Positions 53,962 to 62,644 of a stretch of 64,000 nucleotides of DNA are shown here, one piece after another. This stretch comes from JBPYCR01 sp051846915 (GTDB lineage: Bacteria; Bacillota; Bacilli; Bacillales; Amphibacillaceae), in assembly GCF_051846915.1 (NCBI RefSeq), contig NZ_JBPYCR010000001.1, forward strand, positions 205,782 through 269,781. The letters run 5' to 3'. Position 1 is the stretch's first letter; every line of letters begins with the position of its first letter. The notes beneath the pieces were generated by a model that had not been told where the DNA came from, ran no database searches, and worked only from the letters and a program-made list of their open reading frames with translations. Position numbers and translations under genes: made by a program.

Positions 53962-54183
53962 CTAACTATAAAACCCCGCTGCATTCAAAATAAGTACAAC
54001 GATAGCCGAGGCGATTATACCGGCAGTTAATACGGTAATAATCATCTTCCAATCTTTTGTTTCCATCCAAATGCCAATAGATACGACAACCGAGATGACA
54101 ATTCCAAAAAACAATCCGGCAAGTGGGTTCGATGGTGTAATGAGGTCATTCCAGTGTAACCAATTCATTCCATTTCTCCTCAC
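53962..54183 (-). CDS. Small two-helix membrane protein
   Basis: 73 residues with two hydrophobic helices (LAGLFFGIVISVVVSIGIW and IITVLTAGIIASAIVVLILN, the latter quoted at the 20-residue limit). The start touches the stop of the yknZ-like gene, so it probably belongs to that operon. I recognise no family. It could be an accessory subunit or immunity-type peptide for the exporter; this is inference from position only. Confidence 0.6.
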   Translation of the reverse strand: MRRNGMNWLHWNDLITPSNPLAGLFFGIVISVVVSIGIWMETKDWKMIITVLTAGIIASAIVVLILNAAGFYS

Positions 54184-55376
54184 TATTCATAGCGTAGTGA
54201 TTCAATTGGATCAAGACGGGACGCTTTATTGGCAGGTAATATTCCAAATACCACGCCAATAATCATCGAGAATAAAATACCTCCTACAATAACCGGCCAC
54301 GAAACAAGCGGAGGCCAACCGGCAAAATGCGAGACGAGTAGTGCTGTTCCAGATCCAAGTCCCATTCCGATAATTCCACCGATAAGTGTTAATGTAACGG
54401 ATTCGATTAAGAATTGAAATAAAATTTGACCACGGTTAGCACCTAACGACATCCGCACTCCGATTTCTCGTGTTCTTTCCGTCACAGAAACGAGCATGAT
54501 ATTCATGACTCCTATTCCCCCAACTAAAAGGGATACACCGGCAATACTTCCGATTATTGTCGTCATGATACCAGTAATCTTCCCAATACCTTCGGCGATC
54601 TCTTCCATATTTAAAATTTGGTATGCTTCTTCTTTTTCATGAATCCGGTTCAACAAATCGGCAGCTTTTTCACCGGCGATTTGCAGTTCTTCCGGATTCG
54701 TAGATTGAATGGAAACTTCGCTGAAACTTGTTTCATGGAAAATGGATTGCCATGTTTTTAACGGCAAATATACTTCATTCATTCCAAAAGCTAAGAAGCC
54801 TGTTTCATTTTCAAGAATGCCAACAACTTCAACAGGCTGTGAGCCTACATAAATGACTTCTCCTAAAATATCTTCCCCATCAAATAGCTCTTCCTCGAAC
54901 GATTCACTTACAATAGCCGTTCTGCTCCCACCAAGAAAGTCCGCGCTGATAAGATTTCTGCCTTTTGCTATTTTTAATCCTCGAACATCTAAGTACGCTT
55001 GGTTTATTCCGGATATTGTACTATCAGCAGTTTCTTCCCGATGACGGACAGTTGCTGATTGTGAGCTCGTAGCTACTACCTTATCTACTTCCGGGATGTC
55101 TTCAATAACATCAATATCCCCTTGTGTAAACGGATCTTCCATGAAAATATTAGGATTTGATTCTATTTCTTCATCAGAAGGCATATAAAAGAGTTCAATT
55201 GTATTTGATTCACCGACAATTTGCGACTTCAGAACCGCTTCTCCACCTTGACCGATTGCGACTACCGCAATGACAGAGCCAACCCCGATAATGATTCCGA
55301 GCATCGTTAAAATGGAACGTAACTTATGGGCTCGAAGCGAAGAAAAAGCCATCTTAATATTTTCCCATACACTCAT
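54183..55376 (-). CDS. yknZ: ABC transporter permease, MacB/FtsX type, YknZ-like
   Basis: 397 residues. The N-terminal SLRAHKLRSILTMLGIIIGV helix is followed by a MacB_PCD extracellular domain and three C-terminal FtsX helices, with NIMLVSVTERTREIGVRMSLGA between them. In B. subtilis YknWXYZ protects against the SdpC killing factor. It overlaps the ATPase stop by 4 bases. Confidence 0.93.
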   Translation of the reverse strand: MSVWENIKMAFSSLRAHKLRSILTMLGIIIGVGSVIAVVAIGQGGEAVLKSQIVGESNTIELFYMPSDEEIESNPNIFMEDPFTQGDIDVIEDIPEVDKVVATSSQSATVRHREETADSTISGINQAYLDVRGLKIAKGRNLISADFLGGSRTAIVSESFEEELFDGEDILGEVIYVGSQPVEVVGILENETGFLAFGMNEVYLPLKTWQSIFHETSFSEVSIQSTNPEELQIAGEKAADLLNRIHEKEEAYQILNMEEIAEGIGKITGIMTTIIGSIAGVSLLVGGIGVMNIMLVSVTERTREIGVRMSLGANRGQILFQFLIESVTLTLIGGIIGMGLGSGTALLVSHFAGWPPLVSWPVIVGGILFSMIIGVVFGILPANKASRLDPIESLRYE

Positions 55377-56059
55377 TCTTCGCTCCCCTCCTGTTCACTT
55401 CCTATTAGCTCTCCATCTCTTACATAAACAATTCGATTCGCATAAGCAGCAACTTCCTCTTCATGTGTTACGATAATGACTGTTGTTCCTTCCTGATTCA
55501 ACAACGTGAACAATTCCATGATTTGTACACCTGTTTTCGTATCCAATGCACCTGTTGGTTCATCTGCCAAAATGATTTGCGGTTCATTAACAATTGATCT
55601 TGCAATTGCGACACGCTGTTTTTGTCCTCCGGATAGTTCATTCGGTAGATGTTGCATTCGATCGGTAAGGCCAACTGTAGCCAATGCATCTTTCGCCTTT
55701 TCCACTCGTTCTTTTTTTGAAATACCTGCATAAATCATTGGAAGCTCAACATTCTGCAACGCATTCAAACGGGGTAATAACTGAAACTGTTGGAATACAA
55801 ACCCAATCGACTGATTACGAACTTTTGCGAGTTCTTTTTCTTCATATTCGGAAACGCGCACACCATTCAATAAATAATCTCCACTAGTTGGCTTATCCAA
55901 ACAACCGATCATATTCATTAATGTTGATTTTCCTGATCCGGACGGTCCCATAATTGCTGTAAATTCCCCATCTTCTATATGGAGATCAATATCTTTTAGG
56001 ACATTTACATCTTCTTTCCCGATTGTATAACTTTTCACTACTTTATGAAGGTCTATCAT
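55373..56059 (-). CDS. yknY: ABC transporter ATP-binding protein, YknY/MacB type
   Basis: 228 residues: Walker A GPSGSGKST, signature LSGGQKQRVAIARS, Walker B ILADEPTGALD. The LolD/MacB subgroup is shown by IGFVFQQFQLLPRL. It overlaps both neighbours by 4 bases (ATGA type), so the exporter genes are translationally coupled. Confidence 0.95.
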   Translation of the reverse strand: MIDLHKVVKSYTIGKEDVNVLKDIDLHIEDGEFTAIMGPSGSGKSTLMNMIGCLDKPTSGDYLLNGVRVSEYEEKELAKVRNQSIGFVFQQFQLLPRLNALQNVELPMIYAGISKKERVEKAKDALATVGLTDRMQHLPNELSGGQKQRVAIARSIVNEPQIILADEPTGALDTKTGVQIMELFTLLNQEGTTVIIVTHEEEVAAYANRIVYVRDGELIGSEQEGSEE

Positions 56060-57159
56060 TGGACGTCCACTTCCATCCCATCCGTTACGCCGTTTGGATC
56101 TGCAATCACTTGGTCTTCGGCTTCAATACCATCCTTAATTTCAATTTGATCGGTCGAAACGGTGCCAATTTCTATTTCTGTTCGAACAGCTTTTCCGTTT
56201 TTGACGATATAAACATAGTCAGCGTCATCTGCCTGTTTAACTGCTTCGAGTGGCAATGTATTGGTCGTTCGTTTGCTCGTTTCGATCTCTACTAACATTT
56301 GAAAACCGGGTTTTAATTGGATATCCTCTTCTACCGATATAACAACGGGATATTGAACGCCAGTAGAGGACCCTTCCATTTGCATCCCGTCTGATTCTTC
56401 AGGTAGGTCTGCAACAAGGTTTACCTTGCCTTTCCACTCTTTGTCAGGTACCGCATCCGAAGTCAATACGACAGACTGCCCTTTTTCAATTTTCAACGTA
56501 TCATATTCGGAAATTGACCCTTCCACGATTAAGTTATTTAAAGATCCAATTCGAATAATTGGTTTTTGTTCCATTTGCTCGGAGCTGACAGCAGTATGTT
56601 CATTGACAGTCACTACCGATCCTTCAATATCACTTGTAACAACAAGATCACCGATTTGTTGTTCAATAGTCTCTTTCTCCAATTGACTGCGTTCCAATTC
56701 TATGTTCGTTTGTTGTTGCTGCATTTTAATTTGATCATGTTCATCTTGCAGCATTTCATTTTCTTCATCTTCTTCGATCTTCTTGTCAATCTCTTTATGC
56801 TGTTTTCTTAAGTTTTCTGCTTCCAATGCGGTAGATCTTCTTTGCAGTTCATTTTGCTTTTTCTCTAATTCCAATTGTTTATTTTCATATTTTACAAGTT
56901 TTGTTCCTTTTTCAACCTTGTCGCCTTCTTTAACAAAGACTTCGGCTATTTCGCCTCTTTCTGCTTGTACGTAAACATTTTGTTCCTCATTTAATTTCAA
57001 CGTACCTGGTGTCATAACAGTCTCGATCATGGTTTCTTCTTTTAACTCTGTCGTCTCGATAGCAACTGTTCCCACCGATGTACTTTTCCATATGTTAACA
57101 CCAATAAGTATGGCAACTACTGCGACAATCCCTATTCCGATCCATAGCTTTTTTTTCAT
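56056..57159 (-). CDS. yknX: Membrane fusion/adaptor protein, YknX-like
   Basis: 367 residues. An N-terminal membrane anchor (WIGIGIVAVVAILIGVNIW) is followed by a lipoyl-type half motif (VFVKEGDKVEKGTKLVKY) and a long Gln/Glu/Lys coiled coil (about residues 95-175). The second half motif and beta-barrel domains follow. It is the extracellular adaptor of the MacB-type exporter. The ATG starts 4 bases after the yknW stop. Confidence 0.93.
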   Translation of the reverse strand: MKKKLWIGIGIVAVVAILIGVNIWKSTSVGTVAIETTELKEETMIETVMTPGTLKLNEEQNVYVQAERGEIAEVFVKEGDKVEKGTKLVKYENKQLELEKKQNELQRRSTALEAENLRKQHKEIDKKIEEDEENEMLQDEHDQIKMQQQQTNIELERSQLEKETIEQQIGDLVVTSDIEGSVVTVNEHTAVSSEQMEQKPIIRIGSLNNLIVEGSISEYDTLKIEKGQSVVLTSDAVPDKEWKGKVNLVADLPEESDGMQMEGSSTGVQYPVVISVEEDIQLKPGFQMLVEIETSKRTTNTLPLEAVKQADDADYVYIVKNGKAVRTEIEIGTVSTDQIEIKDGIEAEDQVIADPNGVTDGMEVDVQ

Positions 57160-57162
57160 TTA

Positions 57163-57843
57163 TTATACCCCTGCAAATCCACTAAGTGCGGCACCAATCA
57201 TTGAAAATACCATTCCGATCGCAAAGAAAACAATCACGATCGTCCATGCAAGTCCTTTTGAGAAATTAGCAACTTTCTGCAGACCGATTGCTGTTAAAAT
57301 AATTCCCCAAATGGCAAATACTTCAATACTGTTTAAAGCGGCAGCAAGTACACCGTTTCCATCAACAAGTGAGCCTAGACTCGTAAACATGACATCCGGA
57401 TTATCCAAGTCTACCCCAACCATTGCCATAATTACACCGTTAATAATTAATCCAATTGCGGAAATAAGTAGGATGAACGTGTTCATGGAAAACAATTGTT
57501 TAAAGGATACTTCGGATTTGGCAATTTTTGCAACAACCCAATAAATAAAACTGGAAATAAGCACCGTTAAAATAGGGATAAATAATCCTCCAATGACACT
57601 ACCGATTACTGCAAAAGTTTTCACCATTGCCATTGATTCTTCATCCATTCCACCGACTTCTTCCATCCCGGCGGTTACATCGACTCCTAAGGTAGTAAGC
57701 CATGTTCCAATAATGAAAAGAATCGTTACGATAATTAGCGGTACCCATATGATCGGTCGCTCTTTAATTCGCTCCAATTGCTCGGTAGGATTCGTAATAA
57801 TTCCGAATAAAGATGGCTTTTGTACATTTGTTTCCTCTGACAT
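57163..57843 (-). CDS. yknW: Yip1-family membrane protein, YknW-like
   Basis: About 226 residues with five helices, starting SEETNVQKPSLFGIITNPTEQ and continuing into the Yip1 helices. YknW assembles the YknXYZ exporter in B. subtilis. The ATG at 57843 follows AAGGAG and GAAGG; an ATG at 57879 is in frame but without a site. It is first gene of the exporter operon, 108 bases after the lipoprotein gene. Confidence 0.9.
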   Translation of the reverse strand: MSEETNVQKPSLFGIITNPTEQLERIKERPIIWVPLIIVTILFIIGTWLTTLGVDVTAGMEEVGGMDEESMAMVKTFAVIGSVIGGLFIPILTVLISSFIYWVVAKIAKSEVSFKQLFSMNTFILLISAIGLIINGVIMAMVGVDLDNPDVMFTSLGSLVDGNGVLAAALNSIEVFAIWGIILTAIGLQKVANFSKGLAWTIVIVFFAIGMVFSMIGAALSGFAGV

Positions 57844-57920
57844 TTCCTTCATCTCCTTTAATATAATACCTTTTATCATCCTATTATGAAGGGATTATTT
57901 CCCATTCACTCAGGATAAAT

Positions 57921-57949
57921 CGTATAAATACAAAATAATAGTTTATCAA
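57921..57949 (-). promoter_or_regulatory. Possible promoter of the yknWXYZ operon
   Basis: Minus-strand TTGATA (57944-57949) and TATACG (57921-57926) with a 17-base spacer, in the short gap before yknW. Read-through from the two-component genes is also possible, since no terminator was seen between them. No clear SigW-type site was found. Confidence 0.5.
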
Positions 57950-57951
57950 GT

Positions 57952-59049
57952 TTACTCCTTTGTTGCAAATTCCATTTCTGATGTCATAGTCGTGAGTTCC
58001 TCTAGCGTCACATTCGGATCGTGCAGTATTATGGAATAATTTAATCCATCTTCCTGCCAGGATAATATTCGCAGATCGGCTTCATCCATATAATCCCCTT
58101 TCGTATCACGTACTGTCACCTTTTCCATTCCGGGTAATTCAAATTCACTATCTGTTAGCTCCTCTGGCTCCTCAGTTGGAAGGACTACGCTTAAACCTAG
58201 TAATGGCAACCCCTCTTTTTGATATTCCAAATTCACTTCCTCATGAGTAAACTCCCCTTCTATTTTAGTCCATTCAATCTGCTCGATTTTCATGTCTTTC
58301 TCAGGAAAATAAAGAAATGGTTTCCCCACCTTTTTCACTGCTTCTTCCAACGTTACTTCTTTTGTAGAATTGATGTCTGACATCTTTTCAGGGACCACAT
58401 CATCAGGAAGATCTATGACAAATAAATCCTCTTTAATATCTGGGTTAAAATCGATTTCCTTATACGTCATTTCTACTTTACTATCACCGGTTTCGGTAAT
58501 CATTTTTAAAACCATCCACGTATCTTTATCTATCCATAATTCCTGGTCGCCAAATAACGAATTATCTTTTTTTGCTTTTGCAACTAGATGAAAAGCATCT
58601 CTATCTGCTATCTCTTCATCACCTGCTTCTTCAACCTGATGGGTGTCTCGAATGTTATCAAGCAGCATTTCGGCTTGCTCCCTGGGAGAAGGTTGATTAA
58701 AAGACTGCAGTTCTGGATTATCGAAAACAAATGCCTTGTTATTCGTTTCGTCATAGGTCATTACTGATTTTCCGTCATTTACAGAAATAGCGCCTCCTGA
58801 TTCCTCTGTTATTTCTATTCGCATTCTTCCATCGCCACTATACCATTCTTTCGATTGCATCGTTTCTGTTTCCTTACCTGTTGTCATCAACATTTCGGCT
58901 TCTGCATAATAAGCTGATGTTTCTGCTGTCTCCTCCAGCGCATTATTAATAACTTGATCAGGTGAATATTGTTTTATTTCTTCTGTACACCCTACCAGTA
59001 ACATACACCCAACAAACGCCAAGATACCGAAGTAAGTCTTAATTCTCAT
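57952..59049 (-). CDS. LolA-like outer-leaflet lipoprotein with DUF4367-type C terminus
   Basis: About 365 residues. The signal peptide ends in the lipobox MLLVGCTEE, a LolA/LolB-like beta-half-barrel follows (about 30-210, WYSGDGRMRIEI and ELWIDKDTWMVLKM), then a region resembling the DUF4367 domain of YdcC-type proteins. The ATG at 59049 overlaps the kinase stop by 11 bases, so it belongs to the two-component operon. Related lipoproteins are thought to bind acyl chains or act as accessory sensors; here the role is unknown. Confidence 0.85.
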   Translation of the reverse strand: MRIKTYFGILAFVGCMLLVGCTEEIKQYSPDQVINNALEETAETSAYYAEAEMLMTTGKETETMQSKEWYSGDGRMRIEITEESGGAISVNDGKSVMTYDETNNKAFVFDNPELQSFNQPSPREQAEMLLDNIRDTHQVEEAGDEEIADRDAFHLVAKAKKDNSLFGDQELWIDKDTWMVLKMITETGDSKVEMTYKEIDFNPDIKEDLFVIDLPDDVVPEKMSDINSTKEVTLEEAVKKVGKPFLYFPEKDMKIEQIEWTKIEGEFTHEEVNLEYQKEGLPLLGLSVVLPTEEPEELTDSEFELPGMEKVTVRDTKGDYMDEADLRILSWQEDGLNYSIILHDPNVTLEELTTMTSEMEFATKE

Positions 59050-60508
59050 TGTTGTTTTTTCCACCTGCTTTCTGTTTAGGAATTGCACATAGAACAGTCG
59101 TACCAACATCTTCGTTAGAAGCCACGTGCACATGACCACCGTGTTTTTCAATAATTTGTTTCGTTATACTCAAACCTAGACCCGTTCCATGCTCATCTTT
59201 TTTACTGCGTGCTTGATCGACTTGATACATTGGATTAAACACTTTATCCAAGTTTGTTTCACTAATTCCTACTCCTTCATTTTGGACAATGAAATAGATG
59301 AATTGGTCAAAATCGAGTTTACTTCTGTCTACAAACGAAAAAAGTTCTGGTAATCCTTCTTGACTCGAAGCTGCAACAATCCATAGGTGGCTACATTCAT
59401 AACTATACTTAATGGCATTGCTCATTAAGTTATCAGCAACCCGCATCATTTGTTTCGGATTCACTTCAACTGTCCCGCTAACATTGGCATATGCGTGCAA
59501 TTGAATGTTTTTTTCTTTACACAACGGTTCATAGCCTGAAATGATCATGTCAAAAAACTCATTGGCATCCACCGAAACAAGTTCCAACTCATAAGAAGGC
59601 GATTGTAAAAGCGTATGCGTTAACAGGTCATCGAGCATTTGTTTCATAAAATCAGACTTTTGAACAATAACTTCCCGATATTCCTCACGTTCACGAACAG
59701 ATAGTTCTTGTTCGTTATGTAAGGATTCAGCATATGCCTTGATGGAAGTGAGCGGTGTTTTTAAATCGTGTGAGATCGTTGCAACCATGAATTCTTTGTC
59801 TCGCTGTTCCTTTTGCACAGTTTCTTGTGCTTCGTTAATTTGATCGCTCATCCTGTAAAAGTGCTTTTGTAAAATACCAATCTCGTCATTGTTCGTTTCT
59901 TTTTGCTTAATAGGCTTTCCACTTGCAAAGACAGTCATATCTTCCATTAAACTACTTAATCGGACATTCAGTTTTCGATTAACCAAGCGGACGACCGTAA
60001 GATAAATAAGTAAAAACAGCCCCAAAAAAACACTGAACATAAATAAACTGCGACTAAATACATTTGACTTCCATTCATTGCGCGCAACTTCCACATGAAA
60101 AAAGCCGATCAATTGCTGTTTATTGAATACAGGTTGCCGGTAAGTAAAAGCTTGATACCCTTGTTCAAGGGAATATAAATTTTCATACATATCTTCTTTC
60201 CCGAGCGCGGTGAGGGAGAGTCCTGGGGTTGACGTATAAATAATGAGGCCATCCGGATTGTACAAACTAATGGATAGCTGATCCGACTCGAGTTGTTTGA
60301 TTTTCGATTTATCGGATGACGGATGATAAAGCTTCGGTTGTTCCAATACTTCTTTAACGTTTTGCAATTCAATCGTCGTCTCGAAATATTCCCGTACTTT
60401 TTGATCATTATTATAAGAATTAATCCAGGCAAACAGGATGTAAGCAACAACAATCGGCAAAATCATTACAATAAGATAAGATAGTAAAAGCCATTTTTTC
60501 AACTTCAC
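59039..60508 (-). CDS. Sensor histidine kinase
   Basis: 489 residues. Two membrane helices (about 5-29 and 152-175) flank a roughly 120-residue extracellular sensor, followed by HAMP and HisKA with phospho-acceptor His247 in ATISHDLKTPLTS. The HATPase domain has N box DNLMSNAIKYS, QNEGVGIS and GTGLGLSI. It overlaps the response regulator by 4 bases. The sensor domain is not recognised. Confidence 0.93.
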   Translation of the reverse strand: MKLKKWLLLSYLIVMILPIVVAYILFAWINSYNNDQKVREYFETTIELQNVKEVLEQPKLYHPSSDKSKIKQLESDQLSISLYNPDGLIIYTSTPGLSLTALGKEDMYENLYSLEQGYQAFTYRQPVFNKQQLIGFFHVEVARNEWKSNVFSRSLFMFSVFLGLFLLIYLTVVRLVNRKLNVRLSSLMEDMTVFASGKPIKQKETNNDEIGILQKHFYRMSDQINEAQETVQKEQRDKEFMVATISHDLKTPLTSIKAYAESLHNEQELSVREREEYREVIVQKSDFMKQMLDDLLTHTLLQSPSYELELVSVDANEFFDMIISGYEPLCKEKNIQLHAYANVSGTVEVNPKQMMRVADNLMSNAIKYSYECSHLWIVAASSQEGLPELFSFVDRSKLDFDQFIYFIVQNEGVGISETNLDKVFNPMYQVDQARSKKDEHGTGLGLSITKQIIEKHGGHVHVASNEDVGTTVLCAIPKQKAGGKNNNEN

Positions 60509-61206
60509 AACGGTTCACCAATAAACTGATACCCTTTTCCCCAAACCGTTTGCACAAATAGCGGCTTTTTTGTCGGATCATTTAGTTTTTCACGAAGTGC
60601 TTTAATATGTACAGTTACTGTATGTAGTCCTTCTGCATCCACATTGTTCCACACATGCTCATACAGTTCACTTTTGGAAAAAATACGACCCGGATTTTGG
60701 GCAAGCACTTGCAACAAGTCGAATTCTTTCGTTGTTAAGTTTACTTCTTTTTCAGCAAGTTTTATTTTCTGTTGCTCCCAATAAATCGTTAAGCCATCGG
60801 TGAATTCTGTTTTACTTTCATATAACGGTGTCCCCTGATATCGATTCCATCTCCGCAAGTGGGATTCCACGCGTGCTTTCAGTTCAACGAGGCTAAAAGG
60901 TTTGGCAATGTAATCGTCGGCTCCGAGGTGAAGGCCTTGCACTTTGTCTTCATCTTCCTTTCGGGCACTAATAATTATCATCGGAACGTCACTTTTCCAC
61001 CGTATGTTTTTACATAATGTTAAGCCGTCCATCTCCGGAAGCATAAGATCTACAAGCACAAGATCGTAAGAAGCAGCCCGAAAATCTTCCCATCCTTCCA
61101 GACCGTTCGTTGCCCACGTTACTTCATATCCTTCTCTTAAGAACATATCACGGATGACGCGTGCAATTTCCGGATCGTCTTCTACTAGTAATAGTCTTGA
61201 TTGCAT
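60505..61206 (-). CDS. OmpR/PhoB-family response regulator
   Basis: About 233 residues. The receiver domain has acidic pocket EDD (9-11), phospho-acceptor Asp53 in LVDLMLPEMDG, and a conserved Lys in YIAKPFSLVEL. The winged helix has LTTKEFDLLQVLAQNPGRIFS and VHIKALREKL. The ATG at 61206 is 9 bases after GGAGG; an ATG at 61239 lacks a site. With the kinase and lipoprotein it forms one operon directly upstream of yknWXYZ. Confidence 0.95.
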   Translation of the reverse strand: MQSRLLLVEDDPEIARVIRDMFLREGYEVTWATNGLEGWEDFRAASYDLVLVDLMLPEMDGLTLCKNIRWKSDVPMIIISARKEDEDKVQGLHLGADDYIAKPFSLVELKARVESHLRRWNRYQGTPLYESKTEFTDGLTIYWEQQKIKLAEKEVNLTTKEFDLLQVLAQNPGRIFSKSELYEHVWNNVDAEGLHTVTVHIKALREKLNDPTKKPLFVQTVWGKGYQFIGEPL

Positions 61207-61273
61207 ACCAGTTGTCCTCCTGTAAGTACAATATATCACAGCAATGAATGTACGCCTTTAAGTTTATACTTTT

Positions 61274-61302
61274 TTTATAATTAGGTGAAGAGAGTTGTGC
61301 AA
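61274..61302 (-). promoter_or_regulatory. Probable promoter of the two-component operon
   Basis: Minus-strand TTGCAC (61297-61302) and TATAAA (61274-61279), spacer 17 bases, about 70 bases before the response regulator start. Confidence 0.6.
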
Positions 61303-61397
61303 TTTTCAGTACCATAACCGACTCAAACAGATAAAATGAAACGGTAATACAACTATAGTATAATTATATGTAATCATTCTAAGGGAGGTTGATCGTA

Positions 61398-61856
61398 GTG
61401 GAAGCAATCAATATGTTTAAATACTCGCGAACATCAACGTTAATATTACTTCCAAAACTCGAGGAAAAGTATTGGGATGTGCAACCAGATGGATTTCCAA
61501 ATACAATTCGCTGGAATGCAGGGCACATTTACGTCACTGCTGAAGACTTTTTAAATGAAGCAGCGCCTGAATTTGCTATATCAAAGCCAAGATGGATGGA
61601 GCTTTTCCTGGACGGAACGAGACCATCCGAATGGACGGGAGAAATCCCTTCAAAAGATGAAATTATCGAAGCTTTAAAAGAACAAGAAGGCCGTCTCGTA
61701 AACTTTTTTGAAGGTAAACTAGAAGACGAAGCAGCATCCACTCGCGATGTAAACGGTCTAAAGTTAGACACGAACGACGCATCATTACAATTTGTTACAT
61801 GGCATGAAGGAATTCATTTAGGTATTATTAAATCGATTAGGGATGCACTGAAATAA
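61398..61856 (+). CDS. DinB family protein
   Basis: About 152-residue four-helix DinB/YfiT-like protein. Metal-binding histidines are plausible in WNAGHIYVTAEDF and FVTWHEGIHLGIIKSI. The family includes thiol-dependent S-transferases; the activity here is unknown. The GTG at 61398 is about 10 bases after AGGGAGG; a TTG at 61389 is too close to the site. A TATAAT element lies about 35 bases upstream. Confidence 0.88.
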   Translation: MEAINMFKYSRTSTLILLPKLEEKYWDVQPDGFPNTIRWNAGHIYVTAEDFLNEAAPEFAISKPRWMELFLDGTRPSEWTGEIPSKDEIIEALKEQEGRLVNFFEGKLEDEAASTRDVNGLKLDTNDASLQFVTWHEGIHLGIIKSIRDALK

Positions 61857-61861
61857 TATTA

Positions 61862-61900
61862 AAAATTCTCCGTTTTGAGCAGCGGGGAATTTTTTATTTT
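61862..61900 (+). terminator. Terminator after DinB gene
   Basis: ATTCTCCG pairs with CGGGGAAT (one bulge) around a TTTTGAGCAG loop and is followed by TTTTTTATTTT. Confidence 0.8.
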
Positions 61901-62009
61901 CGTGTAAAACTTTCATTAGTTTTCATATAGATTCCAGCGAAAATTTGATGTACGTCAATGTTCCTTATTTAAATGTATGTGACAATTCCTATATAGGGAG
62001 GGAACATGC

Positions 62010-62165
62010 ATGAATATAATTGAAAAAAATTATTGGATGGAAGTAGATCGCATGATAAATGAAGGTTTAGGCGGCGGAAGAATCTGCTCTGAATATGACC
62101 GAATTAAATTTAGCGAAGATTATTGGAAAGGAAGTGAACACGATGATATGGACAGCAACAAATGA
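62010..62165 (+). CDS. 51-residue hypothetical protein
   Basis: The ATG at 62010 is 7-9 bases after GGGAGGG. The frame gives a hydrophilic, aromatic-rich peptide (NIIEKNYWMEVDRMINEG, then GGGRICSEYDR), ends at TGA 62165 and overlaps the next gene's ATG at 62143 by 23 bases, which suggests coupling. No family is recognised. An ATG 4 bases upstream in another frame stops after five codons. Confidence 0.6.
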   Translation: MNIIEKNYWMEVDRMINEGLGGGRICSEYDRIKFSEDYWKGSEHDDMDSNK

Positions 62166-62496
62166 TATGTTTGGAACCTTTTTACACGACTATAACTTAA
62201 TTCTCATTTTTGCCATAATCACATTTGCCTTCTCCCTGTTTTTACGATCTGCCACCGTATTTTTAGTACAGATTGCTGTATTTGTCGGGATGATTGTCAT
62301 CGATCAAACTACTTTGACTCTACTTTATATTCCAATAAGCATTATACAAATCTTCATTAGCTTTTACCTTGTTTATCGTATAAAAAAAGCAATTGATCGG
62401 AATTACATGCTCGTAATGGAAAAGACACATCAAGCGGAACCGAATATTACAAGAAACCGCGATTCAGGAAGCCGTCCTTCATTTCTGTACAATTAA
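62143..62496 (+). CDS. Small membrane protein, about 117 residues
   Basis: Starts IWTATNDMFGTFLHDYN and contains three hydrophobic helices in the first 80 residues (ILIFAIITFAFSLFL, VFLVQIAVFVGMIVI, TLLYIPISIIQIFISFYLV), then a basic tail. I choose the ATG at 62143, 8 bases after GGAAGTG, rather than an in-frame start at 62095 that lies inside the upstream 51-codon gene. The function is unknown. Confidence 0.7.
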   Translation: MIWTATNDMFGTFLHDYNLILIFAIITFAFSLFLRSATVFLVQIAVFVGMIVIDQTTLTLLYIPISIIQIFISFYLVYRIKKAIDRNYMLVMEKTHQAEPNITRNRDSGSRPSFLYN

Positions 62497-62644
62497 TTGT
62501 TTGAAGTAGGTGTTTGTCGCTACGTATTAATAATAAAATGAAGAATAAAGAAACTATCAATCTTAAGCGGGGTACATGTCAATGGCATCTGTTGAATAGA
62601 GGTCCTATTTAGGAGTTTCACCTGAATAGACCTCTATATTTAAT

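Noticed and set aside
57029..57544. 171-codon plus-strand frame opposite yknX/yknW
   Set aside because: It is hydrophobic/Ile-Thr-rich antisense shadow of membrane-protein codons, with no ribosome binding site, crossing two coupled genes on the other strand.
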